From: Misgurnus anguillicaudatus
Lineage: Eukaryota; Chordata; Actinopteri; Cypriniformes; Cobitidae
DNA: 64,000 nucleotides
Reading direction: 5' to 3'
NCBI RefSeq assembly: GCF_027580225.2
Contig: NC_073348.2
Location: 24,486,001 to 24,550,000, forward strand
Shown: piece after piece, positions 1 through 11,918 of the stretch
Layout of the letters: each line of letters begins with the position of its first letter
How positions within the stretch are numbered: position 1 is the stretch's first letter
The notes under the pieces: model-generated
What the model was told of the DNA's origin: nothing
Seen by the model: the letters and a program-made list of their open reading frames with translations, nothing else
Databases searched by the model: none
Position numbers and translations under genes: made by a program

Positions 1-927
1 TAATCAATTGTCAGTTATTGAGCAATAACATATAAAACAGTGTTCAAAAATGTTCCTTACTTTACTCTGAAACCGTGATTCAAAATGATAATATATAATA
101 ATGATTTAGTGATATTGTTTTTAAACTACCTGGTACAATTTTGTATATATATATATATCTCTGTTTGACTTAATTTAATATAAGTTTATGTAAGAAAATA
201 ACTTCACAGGTAATCTGCAATGTTATGTTTCAAACAGAGATGGCGATAGAAAGGCCACAGTTACAACTGAGGAGTTCGGATGCAAAACCCTCTAAGTGCG
301 TCTGATGTTTTCGTAAATGGGCACTTTTTATTGGGCTGTTATGTATAGATTCAGTAATTTCACTTTAATGGCAATGAAAAGGTTATTAGTCAGTAATTGA
401 AATGCCTTATTTTTGCAAATGTCACTTTCGCAATTTCATTTCATTGTTATTTAAAAAATTTAAGTGCATGTGAGCTTTATTGGCAAAAAAGTTTTCTAAA
501 ACATCGATAAGGTTAAATAAGGTTATAAGATCACTAAAGATGCAACTAGAAACGCTGCAAATGATGAAAGTCAGAATGTAAAAATGAAGTTTCGGGTTGT
601 ACTCAGGTCCAAGTACTCAGAAAGGACACATCATCATTCATCCAATTCATCTTTTAATGGACTTTGCTGAAAAATGACTGTGGTGTTTAACAGATTCTGT
701 CAACAAACCCATATTTCTGAATGGTGTGAGTTTGTGATTAAGTGGATTTGAATTATTTGATGAACATATAATACATGCCGGGAGCATTCGGTCAATATCA
801 TTATCTCATTTATGATTGAGTTGGTGTTTAGCGGCTTTTGCATTTGAGCTCCTCAATTTGCGCTTTAATTATACTACTTGTTTGACGAAAATCGGTTGTT
901 TCTTGTAGTTGTTCAGAAATAAGAATT
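1..927. other. AT-rich non-coding sequence
   Basis: No open reading frame of interest, no tRNA-like box pair and no clear terminal inverted repeat was seen. It is ordinary AT-rich intergenic or intronic DNA upstream of the neuroligin coding exon. Confidence 0.5.
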
Positions 928-1150
928 ATGCTGCATACACACCAAACGCGAAGCATCCTTTTCCTCGCTCTAGGTTACTCGCGGGATTCAACTTTGTGTC
1001 ATGCAAATTTTTGAATATTATCAACTTGCGCAAAAACGCATTTGGGGTGAAAGCATGTGTTTTTGCGGCATATGCACCATCCAATTCGCGTCATTCACAA
1101 TGCCCCACATGAGTTCGCATCTATTCGCGTTTTTGCATTGACTTTGTACA
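928..1150. repeat. Interspersed repeat with CACACCAAACGCGAA-type end
   Basis: The left end reads ACACACCAAACGCGAAGC and the interior has several GCG-rich words (AACGCATTTGGGGTGAAAGC, TTCGCGTTTTTGC). This resembles the element at about 11,074-11,432, whose ends read ACACCAGACGCG and CGTCTGGTGTGAACGCAC. Likely a non-autonomous DNA transposon fragment; family not assigned. Confidence 0.4.
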
Positions 1151-1739
1151 CTGTAAAAAAATGATATGCTGGATTTACTTAAAAATATAGATGAGTTTTA
1201 TGGGACCCACGTGTGGTGACATTATACGCGTCTGGTCCGAACTTCCGGTTATAGTTTTTTTAATGGTATGACTAGTTGCTAAACTGAACTCTTGAACAAA
1301 TACCTCGTCGAAAATAACAAATGTTTTGGTTTCCTAGGTAATCTATGTGTTGTTTATTTTCTTGTTATATAAGTAAATTACGTTTAAAGTACTTTGTTGT
1401 TATTTATTCTTAGCGGAGTTTAACGGAAGTTACGTGTTGACCACGAAAGCTGCTTGTTTATGTTGTTACTGCTGAAACCGTCTGTAGTGCATAATTTTTG
1501 TATCCACTTTTTTAAGTTGTTTTTTCTTTACATTTTTAAGCAATTACATAAATTGCTTAAAATTCCATGTAATACTTACTTTAAAAAAAATTTTAATCAC
1601 CTTTTTGTAATTTTCATAAATAATCATGAGGCGTGACAAATACATTTATGCAAACTTACAGTGCTTTTAATATGTTTTATCAGTTTGTGCGTTCCCTGGC
1701 GCAACACCCTATCGATTTAGCACTTCTCAATAATACTTA

Positions 1740-1885
1740 GCAATGGCCCATGGGTAGAGAACTGTGCTTCAACACAAAGATGAGGGGTTCAATCCTATAA
1801 ACACACAGATAAAAATATTTAGATTGAATGCATTGTAAGTCTCTTTGATTAAAAGCATCTGCCAATATAAATCGTATACCATTCT
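1740..1885 (+). repeat. tRNA-derived SINE (V-SINE type)
   Basis: A tRNA-like head with a B-box-like GGGGTTCAATCCT (near 1785) is followed about 50 bp later by the conserved fish V-SINE tail, seen as GTAAGTCTCTTTGATTAAAA plus GCATCTGCCAATATAAAT. The consensus tail, known from other fish SINEs, is GTAAGTCGCTTTGGATAAAA then GCGTCTGC. The copy is diverged. An A-rich run follows near 1890. Confidence 0.6.
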
Positions 1886-2559
1886 GTTTAAAAAAAAAAA
1901 AAGATAGGTAATGTATAGCATGTTTTGCTGCTGTCAATGCTTGACATTTGAAGTCAGCTGCCTATGTGCAGAATTTGATGTACCATTTAAGATACAAAAT
2001 GCATTTAATCATCTCAGAGGTCTTGATCATATGACTGGGAGACATTTTCACTAGCTTACCGGGCACATATCATAACAACGACCTGATACTGATGAGCTGG
2101 AAAACCTTTTACCCAGGGAGCTGAGAAAGCATGCTGTCTTTTTCTGCTTTCTTTATAAGCTGTTGATTTATGACCACACGCTGGCGGTGATGTAACACGG
2201 CACCTCAGCAGGTTGTATGCGGGTTTGTGCGCCTGTGTATATCAAGGTGGGGGGTCAGCTAAAAACTGCATATTTATGAAGTCCCGCTAGCAGAGGGTGA
2301 AACTTTGGCCCTAATTGTGTCTCATAAATATTGATATGTTGGGATATTCTGGCATTCAAAATAGGGCTGGGAATCAGTGGGGACCTGGCAACCCGCTATT
2401 ATATCAATATCTGGGTCATGATACAATTACATTGAGATTATGTTTGAATTATTCAAAACTTTTGTTTTCTTTCACAAAAATATATTTAGTGCATTGTAGT
2501 TTGGATTTAAGTTTAGCAGAAACTTATTTTTAGCATTTTTTTGTTGCTTAATTTCCATA

Positions 2560-2880
2560 TGGCACAACTGATGATGCAGTGATTGAAGCAGAGGCTTTGT
2601 AACCAGAAGGTTCCTGGTTCTTTTCCTTCATGACATGAGTCATGAGATATCACCATTGTGGCCTTGAGGAAGGCACCCAATCCCAGATTGCTTTATGGGG
2701 AGTGTAAAAGATTTCCCGAGAAGGGACATTTACACTGACAGACGATTTCCACTAGCAAAGCAACCGGTACTCATTCATTTACAATGAGAGTTGGCGATTT
2801 GAGGCAACAGGAATCGAACTACTGTATGCAAATGACAAGTGATGCTATGCTACAGTCGCCAGTGGGAATGCAGACGGTAC
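2560..2880. repeat. SINE-like composite
   Basis: The segment holds a degenerate tRNA-like head (GTAACCAGAAGGTTCCTGG) followed by the fish SINE core phrase CCTTGAGGAAGGCACCCAAT and ATTGCTTTATGGGGAG. Near its right end GGAATCGAACT is a B-box on the minus strand, so a second, inverted tRNA-like head may be joined to it. Boundaries are approximate. Confidence 0.4.
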
Positions 2881-3102
2881 AGATCATGTGATTTGTCTCC
2901 TTACGGTTGAGTAGGAATGACTGATAGCAACCAACAGTGCAGCGACATGGTGACCTCCAGCAATTAAATTGCCATCAGTGTTAATTCACCTCAATAAATG
3001 TCTGTTAGTTACTTCAACAATTGAGTCTAAGTGGGCCATTCGTATTAGGCAGTACATTTTCATGTCTCCAGTGTGTATTTCCTAATATACTGGACGTAAA
3101 TT

Positions 3103-3177
<75 letters not shown>
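3103..3177. repeat. (TA)n microsatellite
   Basis: An uninterrupted run of about 37 TA units. Confidence 0.95.
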
Positions 3178-3182
<5 letters not shown>

Positions 3183-5008
3183 GATTTATTATTTAAAAAC
3201 TAAATTATTTAAGTTTACTGTACCTGTAATGTATGAAGTCAAGTAAACGTGGGTGGTGTTGGGGGGTATAAATTAAAGCATTGGTAATTTAAGTTTATGT
3301 TATATAAGTTTAAGGTGTTTCTTTATTTTTCAAAATGTTTCCTCAGTTTCATCTTGTAATCATTTTGTAATACCCCATTTATATAAAGTACAGTACACCT
3401 GGATGATGTCATCATTCTGTAATGTCATAATTTTTTCTGGGAAGTTGCATCATTTTGATGATGTGTAATGGTATTGACCATTTAAATCATTTTGGCCTGC
3501 CTTAAGTGGTATACTGTAGGAACATTTGGTTGTGAGCTTCATATTTGTGTATATATTCTCTCTCATCTTCTTGCATACATTTTCCTTATTCATCTTCCGC
3601 ATCTGGTGCTTTTCTACTCCAGGTGTTGTGTGTCCGTGCAGGTTTGGTGTCGACTGGCTGAGGCTTTGGTTGCCATAGAGATGCCGAGTGCTCGAAGAAC
3701 AGCACACGCTAGATGACTCTGTCTTCGCTCTTGACTCCTGATTTCTTTGTAAAATCTTCCATCTCCTGTGAGGATGCTGACAAGATGTTTCACTAAGATG
3801 GTTTCTTTTCCCCGCGCAACTGTACATGTTGTTTCAGCTGTCCCGATCAGAGTTCTTTGCGGCTGTGCACACATTTGCTTTAGCATACATTTACTCCTCA
3901 ATAAAGTCTCAAGGCTTTGATCTGCAGAAAAGAGCAGTTTGCTCAGGGCCTGTGAGCAGAGGTTTGCCTCAGTCTTGATATTGTCAGTGTAGATTCTGAT
4001 CATCGCTGGTGAGACGATTGTCAGCTTAAAGCACTTCTACAGCCCTCGTGGTGTCCAAACTACACTCAAATACCTCCCACACACGCTGGCATTCTGTTCT
4101 TGAGAAGTCAGCCTACATCTTTTGAAAGTTTTCTTGACTTGTGTCTGTTGGTGGTGATTGCTTTATTCTGGTCCTTTAAACCTCATCTGACAGCCACTTT
4201 GAAAAACTTTTGGGGTTTTTTTGGAGAATTTGAACACATCTTTTACCAACTTCTACCCAGCCCCTTACGTGTCTATGAATAGGCTGGTTTTGTATTTTAA
4301 ATATATATTTAAATATCACTAAGCACATAGCACTCACATTTTACCATGTGTTGTTGGGGAAATTTTTGGCCATTTTTGGAGTCTTTATTTGGCCAAAACT
4401 TTCTCTGTGTTTCAGCAAATGGAATGATTTTTGGTAACAAATCTTATATTTACAAATATTTTAAGAAAATGCTTTGAAATAAAACAAATCAACAATATAC
4501 CATGGGCAAATTTACTACCCTTTCGTGTTGTTAGTGGACAAAAAAGGCCACTAAATTAAACTGCTCTAAAAATGTATCAGATAAATATTTTTTGCATAAT
4601 CTGTTAATCAACCTCAGTACTGATTAAAAATACCAAATGTTTACAAAAAAATCCATGATTTTAACTCTTTAATCACCAAGTTCATAAGTGATGACACTGA
4701 TTTGGGGAAAAATACACACAAAATGACTGATTTTCAATATAAAAAGTGATTGTGGACTGTTTTTTTTCACATTTTCACAGTCTTGGGCTTGTCAAAGATT
4801 AGTTAAAACATTGGCTTTGATGCATTTTTAGGCCCCTTCCCATTTCTACCCCCTTAAAACTTCCACTTGGTTTGGAGTGCCCTCAACAATAAAGTCCCCT
4901 CTACGGGGGAAGTGGGGGTTCAAATCTTTCCCTATGAAATGGGACACCCCTATATGAAAAGTAGCGTAGCGAACGTGCTCACCTACATCACGTGCAGCGT
5001 GATTATTA
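3178..5008. other. Non-coding stretch upstream of nlgn2
   Basis: Overlapping open frames exist on the minus strand at about 3450-4003 (125-129 codons), but I recognise no domain in them and they lack convincing splice or codon-use support. The remainder is AT-rich with no visible gene or terminal repeats. An untranslated exon or unrelated lncRNA cannot be excluded. Confidence 0.35.
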
Positions 5009-5462
5009 TTAACTCTTTCGCCGCCAGCGTATTTAAAAAAAGTTGCCAGCCAGCGCCAGCGTTTTTCATGATTTTCACAAAAGTTTAATGCCTTCCAGAA
5101 AATGTTCTTCTTTAAATATATAAACATACAATATACCAAATGAAAGAACAGACCCTCTGCTTTCAAACAAAAAAAAACCTGTTTCATCCTACCTTCAGTA
5201 GTTCTTTTGTAATCAGCTTTTGAATATGGATAGGTTTCTGCAAAAACACCACATTTTGAGCAAAAAGCAGAGATAATTCCATTTTCTCTTTTTATAGAGA
5301 TCCCATGCAGCCGCTTGCCATAGGGCAATACTTCAGGGTTTAAAAAGTTGCGGAAGGGTGGATAGTCGCGGTATTGCAGAAAGCCGGAAATACTTGTCAT
5401 TGGCAGGGAAGCGTTTTCTCTTGATTGACGAGATATCTCGTCAATGGCGGCGAAAGAGTTAA
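5009..5462. mobile_element. TTAA-flanked MITE, family D copy 1
   Basis: The ends are TTAACTCTTTCGCCGCCAGC and ATGGCGGCGAAAGAGTTAA, an inverted pair flanked by TTAA as expected for piggyBac- or Kolobok-like insertion. Three other copies occur in the window (16,381; 26,405; 33,206) and share the interior words AAATGAAAGAACAGACCCTC and TCATGATTTTCACAAAAG. A 184-codon minus-strand open frame across it is fortuitous. Confidence 0.8.
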
Positions 5463-6400
5463 TATGATCAAACTCTCGATAAGCAGGGGTTATATGTGTT
5501 CATGTTGGAGCAAACATCCTGAATATTGACAAACTACTCAGATCAGATGAATATATGATGGACAGACTCAGTTGGGAGACATCGTCAGATAGCTTCGTGA
5601 AATATTTTCTAACATTAGTGTTCAAAACTTCACAAACACAAAACTTGTGTTCAAACTAACATATTCCAACAATTTCCAAAATATTAACATGCTTATTTGC
5701 GAAACTAGAGTTGTTCTTTTCCAGCGGCGTCCACCATCTTGGTTGAAAAGTTTGACCAGCTCGCTGAGCTCGCAAGTTATTCTGGGTTTTCAATTTCATC
5801 TCCCACTTCGTTTTAAGCCTGCATCGGTCCTGGCTACATTTTGAGGGTTGATTCTAAGGGGAAAATAGCACTCCGTCTTGCTCCCTAAAGTAATGGGACG
5901 ACCTACCCCTACACATGCACGTGCAAAAACGAGGGTTATGACAAAATGTAGGGGAAGGGGAGGTATTGGGATGGGCCCCTAGTTTTTGTGCAGCATCCGA
6001 TTTAATTTTTTTCTCCCTCATGGTTCGTGGACGTTTTTGCCCCATTGACTTCCATTATAACAAATTTTGATTGCAGAACCATGACACCTTGTTATCATGT
6101 ATTCTTTATTGTTGGTGGTTTTCTTTTTGCAAAGAGGTAATATTTGTCCTTTTTACGGTTGATCACCATGTGGCACCATTAACCCTTTAGTAGGTCTGTG
6201 CAAAAAACTTAATTTCTGGCTTGTACATTGAGTTATATGGAGTATAGCAGCATATTAGAGTGCACGTGTGTAGAGTTATGGTTAGTATTAAGAAGAGAGC
6301 ACTGCCCTCATGCACCAGTTGCTACTGCACTGTCTTTTTTAGATTTTTATAGCAGTTTAATTTAGTTTAATTTAGTGTTAAAAGTAAAGTGGAAGATTTT
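5463..6400. other. Non-coding, nothing specific seen
   Basis: Mixed-composition sequence with a GC-richer patch near 5,880-5,990. No convincing gene, repeat termini or RNA feature was identified. Confidence 0.4.
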
Positions 6401-7055
6401 TCAGATTTTTTAAAAAGAACCGCCCTCCACTTTAAAAAAAAATGCACATGCGCAACACTCTACCTGCTCCTGAGATGGAAAGCCTATTAAACGCGTGCAC
6501 GAGACAGAGCATGCACGAGCCTTCTTCTCTTCATTCTGTTTACAAGTTGCTGTCGGCATGTTTACAGTGTCTGTGCGGTTCGTGACTTGTGCCAGGGCTA
6601 GCATCGCTAATCATAACTTACATCAACTTTTACTAGCAGTGATTTTCAATGGATTTCTCCAAACTTTACCTGTCGAGTAGAAACTTCACGTGGGAAGCCC
6701 AACCTGTGCTTTTAGCGCATACCAGTGTGTGAAATAGTCTCCCAAAAACACTCTGGTCTTGTTTCTTTCTTCAGATGCCTTTCTCTTCTTGTCATACAAT
6801 GCATAGACACTTTTTCTCTTGCGACCCTCAGACATTTTGAAAAAAAACATGATGAGAACGCGAGCTTCAATGAATGGTTGAAACCGTAGCCCACCATGCA
6901 TATACACCAAAGTGCGCATGTGCAGAAAGTGAACCTAGGGACGAGCACGTACGACTGCCTTACATCAACATATCACCAGAATCATTGACAACTGGGATGA
7001 CCAGTAGTCTTGATGATCCACCCGGAAAAAGAAAATCGTCCGCTATACCTTTAAT
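6400..7055 (-). pseudogene. Transposon-associated ORF fragment
   Basis: On the minus strand (6686-6835) a short open frame reads MSEGRKRKSVYALYDKKRKA and shortly after TRVFLGDYFTHWYALKAQVG. The pattern R-V-x-L-G-x-x-F-x-x-W-x-x-L-K is, as I recall, frequent in transposon-associated reading frames dispersed in fish genomes; that link is family knowledge, not a search result. The frame stops after the motif and there is no larger gene around it, so this is a fragment of a mobile element. Surrounding sequence (CATGCACGAGCC, GCGTGCACGAGAC) is more GC-rich than its neighbours. Element ends were not resolved. Confidence 0.35.
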
Positions 7056-7078
7056 TTAGATTTTAATTGAGACTTTTT

Positions 7079-7294
7079 GGTTACACTTTATTTTAAGGCG
7101 TCACTGTTACATTGTAATTACATATTTAAGTACCAAGTAATAATCATCAACAACATGTACTTACTGTAGGGTTGGGGTTAGGAATAAGGTTTGGTTTAGG
7201 ATTAGTTGCATGTAATTATGCATAATTAACTGTTATTACTATAATAATTACATGTAAAATGTGTAACAAAGACACCACGAAATAAAGTGTTACC
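7079..7294. mobile_element. Short TIR element (GGTTACACTTTATTT)
   Basis: The left end GGTTACACTTTATTTTAAGG and right end AATAAAGTGTTACC are inverted. The interior contains the common fish phrase GTAGGGTTGGGGTTAGG. Non-autonomous DNA transposon; superfamily not assigned. Confidence 0.6.
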
Positions 7295-7353
7295 GACTTT
7301 TTTGTCCACTAACAACACGAAAGAGTAGGAAATTTGAACAATGCACAAAGGGT

Positions 7354-7596
7354 TAAAGTGATAGTTAATCCAAAAATTCTGATTAACACAAAAAAAAAAG
7401 ATATTTTGATAAATGATGGTAAGCTTGCAGTTGACTGTACCCACTGACTTCCATAGTATTTTTTTCCTACTATGGAAGTCAGTGGTTACAATCATTCATC
7501 AAAATATCTTCATTTGTGTTTATAAAAATGAAGAAACTTAGACAGTTTACAAACAACAAAAGTAAATGATCATTTTTGGGTGAACTATCCCTTTAT
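7354..7596. mobile_element. TTAA-type foldback MITE, family A copy
   Basis: Left end TTAAAGTGATAGTTAATCC, right end GGGTGAACTATCCCTTTAT, inverted. The centre is palindromic (ACTGACTTCCATAGTA / TACTATGGAAGTCAGT). One target copy has decayed from TTAA to TTAT. Other copies: 20,605; 31,827; 53,351; partial at 52,740. Confidence 0.75.
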
Positions 7597-8899
7597 ATCA
7601 TGGCACAGAATTCCTCAAACTTTTCCAAAATTGGCACATGAACAAGTGTGTAAAATCTACACAGGAAAACTCAGTGTTCCAGCTTACTTTTTATGAGCCT
7701 ACAGTAAGTGCATACAGTCTGTTCCTTTACGGACCAGTTTGCATGCAATTCTCTGCAGTCACACGTTTTATGTATCGTGTATCTTTTATGTTGTGGTTAG
7801 ACACACTGTTCCTCACAGTTGCCTCTAGCAGTCATTTCAAGTTAAAGCTGAAATATGCAACTTGTGCCCCTATATCACCATCTCTGGTTGCTTTACATAC
7901 TTATTTTTACGTGGGTTGAAGTCAAATGATGTTAAGATGATTTCCCACCAAATCGTACCCTACGGGTCAAATTATAAATCATTATTATATGCTTACCATT
8001 GCAAATCAGGTGAGAAGGCAGCGTTTTGAACCTTATTTTTTGTATTCTTGCTCAATAACTAATTTCCATGTATTTTTACCCAGAAAAAAGTTACGGATTA
8101 CAGCTTTAAGGATGCAGTACTTTTTTATTTGTCAGTAAGTGCCAGTACAGTTTCCATATTCCCGAATAACTGATTCCCATCCTTTCCATGACCGCGGAAG
8201 AACACACAAAAGAATCTTGTTATAAAATTGATTATACATTTGCCTGTGTCTGTGCCGCCATGCCTTATTCATAATGTCTTCATTTGTGCCAAAATGGAGG
8301 TAAACGCTGCCCCTTGAGTTGAATGTTGTCTCATTGATCATTGTCATGTAGTTAATTCCTGCCTGTAGACGTCTGTATTTGTGTCATAGACTGTTACGGC
8401 AGACAGTTATTACACCCAAATGTCTCCATCTACCGAAACTAGCACAGATAAGTCAAGTGGAACCAAGAATCTAGACCAGCGGCATGAATACGCTTGGTAC
8501 AGTCGTCTCCTCGGAGGAAGTCAATTAGGCAGTACGCTCGCTCAATGTTTCACACTCCCGGTGCCCGAGCGTAAACGCGTGTCGCTGTGGCGCACCTTGC
8601 TACAACATTACAGCGCGGCCCATGGTCCAGATACGCATCTGTAATTGTACGCCTTGGAGAATACTCCAGAAAGACTTCAGGGGTAGAAGAAATGCAAAGA
8701 TATTAAACAAACATTAAAAAAGATGATATGCACGCAGAAACAAATGATATTTAATTCGATTCGTGTTTCGCATGTTTGTGGTTGATATGATTTTTAAACC
8801 TTGGGCAATACTGTAATTACCTTTCATTGTGTTTGATAGTTCTGGTATGCATGTTTTAATGATATCTGTCTTTCTGCCTCTGTCTCTGTCTCTCTGCAG
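7597..8899. other. nlgn2: Sequence immediately upstream of the nlgn2 exon
   Basis: It ends in a strong acceptor (pyrimidine tract with TCTGTCTCTCTGCAG at 8885-8899), so at least the right part is probably the intron between a non-coding 5' exon outside or unrecognised in the window and the first coding exon. A GC-richer island at 8,420-8,650 contains a 74-codon open frame without a recognisable domain. I could not identify a promoter. Confidence 0.4.
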
Positions 8900-9140
8900 G
8901 AAACTAATAAGCAAGTCGCGACAGAAAGCGCGTTGAAGTAACATCACCATGAAGTTCTTTAGCCTTCTGAGTCAGCAGGCTTTTTGTTCGCTCCACTGAG
9001 GAGATACCATCTCCCTCCTTCACTTCTTCATACACTGCACCCCAACGTTGTTGTCATCAGGGCGGCCTAAAAACTTCCTCACACTCGTCTGTTTCGCATC
9101 TTACACCCATCGCTGGGGCGTAACTGACCCCAGTTGAATC
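8900..9140 (+). other. nlgn2: nlgn2 5'UTR part of first coding exon
   Basis: The exon start is inferred from the acceptor TCTCTGCAG|GAAAC. The UTR is GC-richer than the preceding DNA and contains only one ATG upstream of the coding start, opening the uORF at 8949. If 8899 is not used as an acceptor, the transcript would instead start somewhere upstream. Confidence 0.6.
8949..8999 (+). CDS. Upstream ORF (16 codons) in the nlgn2 leader
   Basis: ATG at 8949 lies in the context ATCACCATGA, with A at -3, a good Kozak match. It opens 16 codons (MKFFSLLSQQAFCSLH) ending in TGA at 8997-8999. The stop is 141 nt before the neuroligin start, leaving ample room for reinitiation. No protein function is implied; the likely role, if any, is to lower translation of the main frame. 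The start context is at least as good as that of the main ATG (GAATCATGT, also A at -3). Whether it is translated cannot be told from sequence. Confidence 0.5.
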   Translation: MKFFSLLSQQAFCSLH

Positions 9141-9627
9141 ATGTCATTGGTGGGCGTGGCACCATCGCGTCGGGAGTCGGGACGCTCCTGCCCGCGCCGC
9201 GTATCTGACGCTTGCATAGTGTGGCTGTTGGGACTGGCGCTGCGTCTGACGCTCTCCTCCTGCCAACGGGCAGACCTCACCGCCGCCAAGCACCCCATGG
9301 TCACCACGGGCTACGGGAAACTTCGAGGCATACGCAAAGAGTTGAACAACGAGATCCTAGGCCCGGTCGAGCAGTACTTGGGCGTCCCCTACGCCACTCC
9401 CCCAATAGGCGAAAGACGTTTCCAGCCTCCGGAGGCACCAGGGTCCTGGCAGGAGATTCGTAACGCTACCCAGTTTGCACCAGTGTGCCCTCAGAATATC
9501 CATGGGGTGTTGCCTGAGATCATGCTTCCTGTATGGTTCACGGACAACCTGGATGCAGCCGCAGCATATGTGCAGAACCAGAGTGAAGACTGTCTTTACC
9601 TCAACATTTACGTCCCCACAGAGGACG
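9141..9627 (+). CDS. nlgn2: neuroligin-2, first coding exon
   Basis: It encodes 162 codons plus one base. Residues 1-23 are an Arg-rich N-terminal stretch; about 24-36 ([13 protein letters not shown]) form the hydrophobic signal-peptide core, with cleavage likely near SSC-Q (about 41). From about 51 ([13 protein letters not shown]) the esterase-like fold begins, with the neuroligin signatures [20 protein letters not shown] and [11 protein letters not shown]. Cys116 (APVCPQN) and Cys151 (SEDCLYLN) correspond to the first disulfide of the cholinesterase fold. N-glycosylation sequons are at Asn108 (NAT) and Asn146 (NQS). It ends EDG|GTAAGT in phase 1, exactly where vertebrate neuroligins have alternative splice site A. 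The open frame reads on past the donor for a few codons, which are intronic. The N-terminal region is longer than in mammalian NLGN2, whose leader I recall as short. Confidence 0.95.
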
Positions 9628-11073
9628 GTAAGTTTTTTTTGTAAATCTGTGTTTCATTCATTTCATCCTCCCTTACTTACTAAACATATTTTTTAAGTAC
9701 ACAAAAACAAAATACTTTACTAGCGCTCCCCCAAGTATCTTAAGCCTGGCTAACTGAAATTAATCACCTGTATCTATCTTACGTAGTTGTGCAGGGTCAT
9801 ATGAAGCTAAAAGTATGAAGTAAATGTGCAGTACAACCAAATAAGATGCTCTTTTTATGTAACCTGTTCTCCGGTTTACCTTGGGATCCTTCTCTCTTTT
9901 TATCTTCTAATAAAGGAGATAATCTGTTGATAGTGATATGCTTTTCAGTTTAGGGTATATTACGCACGTTTAGTGCATACAAAACATCTAAAAGGAACAC
10001 GCTACAGCCCCCTGTGAGCGCAAGAAATATTTAACACGCCACAGTCAGTGATTCTTATTGAAACTGCACAGGCAACAATCTGAGCATGTGCTAAAGTCTC
10101 TGATAGATGGTGCTCACTGCAGTTTGTAAATGGGTTGTGCAGAGACTGCTGGGTAATGTCTCACTGTGCCAGCTCTCAGAATGGGTTATTATAGTCAGGG
10201 GAGGATGACATGCAATGTGTATAAGTGTGTTTGTTCCAGAGATGAGAGCTCTTTAATGATGAAATCATATACACAGTCGGTCTCCTAATACTAATAGCAA
10301 TTTTGCATTATAGTGGCTCGTTCTGTGTTAATGTGTCTGTTTGTCCATTATAGTGAGATAATAAATCAGTCTTTCTTAAGTGCTATAGATTGAAGTGGGA
10401 TGATACATCCATTGGTGTTTTCTCTTATTGCTTAGCACTCAGCACAACTGAGTTCTCAGTTATGCTTCATTAAATTATAAACTTTGTCTCTGATGTTTCC
10501 TTGGGAGAAATTTAAATAGATGAGAAAATTGTTTATGTATTATGGAGATATACCAGTAACGTAGATAGCAAAAGCTTAGATTACTCCGATTTTTTGTGAA
10601 GTGTTTGTATTGAAATCTCTGACATTTCTCAGGAATCTTTTAAGAAATCTCAGGTTACTTTTTATTCAGTATTTTTTAGGAGAATGATCTGCTGATGAAG
10701 AAACAAGATCTCATTTTTATTACTTTCTTTTTTTGTCACCTGCATGCTTTAACAAGCAGTTCCGAACACATAAAAATATTCAAAGATCTAGATGTGATCA
10801 TGCGAACTTTGAGAGATTCAGATTCTGAAAGCAGAATTACATTTTTGCCCTAATAGGAAATAATGAGCAAATCTGGGACACCAAGAAAATAAAGAGAACA
10901 TGTTTTTGTAATTTTAGAGAATGGGTTGCATGCACAAGAAGGCTGTATATGTGTGCATGTGTTTTGTGTGTATAGAGTTGTATACGTGCAGTGGGATCTT
11001 TTATTCACCTTTGTCAACAAAAATTCACTGGATTCGCAGTCTGCTTGCAACAATACACTCTTAACTGTGCTTT
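9628..11073. other. nlgn2: nlgn2 intron, nothing specific
   Basis: Starts with a consensus GTAAGT donor. The remainder is AT-rich intronic DNA with no recognisable repeat termini or RNA gene. Confidence 0.5.
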
Positions 11074-11432
11074 ACACCAGACGCGGAGGCGGCAAGCGCG
11101 AGTGATTTAGATGTTAAGTCAAGCGCGAGTGATTTAGATGTTAAGTCAATGCGAAGATTCTAATAAGCATCCGGCGGTGCGGTACGCGCGGAAGGCATGA
11201 GTTGAAAAATCTGAACTTCAGAAGCTTGCTCTAGTAGTGACATGATTGCAGGAAGTTAGCGGAGTCGCAGAAGCCCCTCCCATGACGCGAATTTCCGCGT
11301 GAATGACTAGAATTTCAAGCGCGGCTTCCACCTGCAAATAAAGTGAGTAAACTCAAAATGCTAAAGCGTCCAATTACGTGCAAATGGCGCGTTTTTGCAG
11401 CCTCTACTGCGTCTGGTGTGAACGCACAATAA
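11074..11432. mobile_element. TIR element (ACACCAGACGCGG) with internal 27-bp duplication
   Basis: Left end GTGCTTTACACCAGACGCGG; right end GCGTCTGGTGTGAACGCAC is inverted to it. Within it the 27-bp unit starting AAGCGCGAGTGATTTAG is exactly repeated at 11,094 and 11,121. Non-autonomous DNA transposon; family not assigned. Confidence 0.6.
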
Positions 11433-11918
11433 GAATAAAGGTGCTTAAGAGCTCCTAGTACTTTGCTTAAAATAACGTTCATTTTGTTTATTTGGTGTAA
11501 TGTAATGTGTTTGCGTGGTTTATGGTTCAAAAACAAATTATTTTCCACATACCGTACATTATTGTTGCTCCTCTGTGCCCTGCCTCTGATTGATTTTGAA
11601 ATCATTGTTCCGAAAGGCACGGTGTGCTTTGATTGGCCAGCTATCCTGTACGATGTGATTGGCCTGAATACCTCGGAAATGTGACGCTCCTTACCATTTT
11701 TGGAAGATCAGCTCTCGAAGCAATACTGACAAGAGTTTATATTGTCTTTAATTATCAATATGAGCCTAAATCTGATCCAGAAAATGCAGATGACCAAGCT
11801 GATTGATCAACTCTGCCAGCGTGGCTTGAGCAGAATGGAAACGACAGATTGATAACGTAAGGATACTAACACATAAAACCACGTTTGCATTTGTGATCGT
11901 AGAAATGATAAACAAGCG

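Noticed and set aside
1740..2880. Possible tRNA genes from A/B-box matches
   Set aside because: Box pairs are degenerate, no cloverleaf can be drawn and V-SINE tails follow, so they are SINE heads.
3450..4003. Minus-strand frames of 125 and 129 codons
   Set aside because: No recognisable domain, overlapping frames on both strands and no splice support.
4846..5400. 184-codon minus-strand open frame
   Set aside because: It lies across a family D MITE; similar peptide pieces (CLKAEGLFFHL) recur in another copy at 33,155-33,346, showing they come from the repeat.
7130..7200. Telomere-like GGGTTAGG words
   Set aside because: Only a short GTAGGGTTGGGGTTAGG phrase inside a MITE, not a telomeric array.
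8420..8644. 74-codon open frame upstream of the nlgn2 exon
   Set aside because: No known domain, no conservation evidence available; GC-rich composition alone keeps the frame open.
9212..9696. Other + strand open frames overlapping the first nlgn2 exon
   Set aside because: They are out-of-frame shadows of the neuroligin coding sequence in GC-rich DNA.
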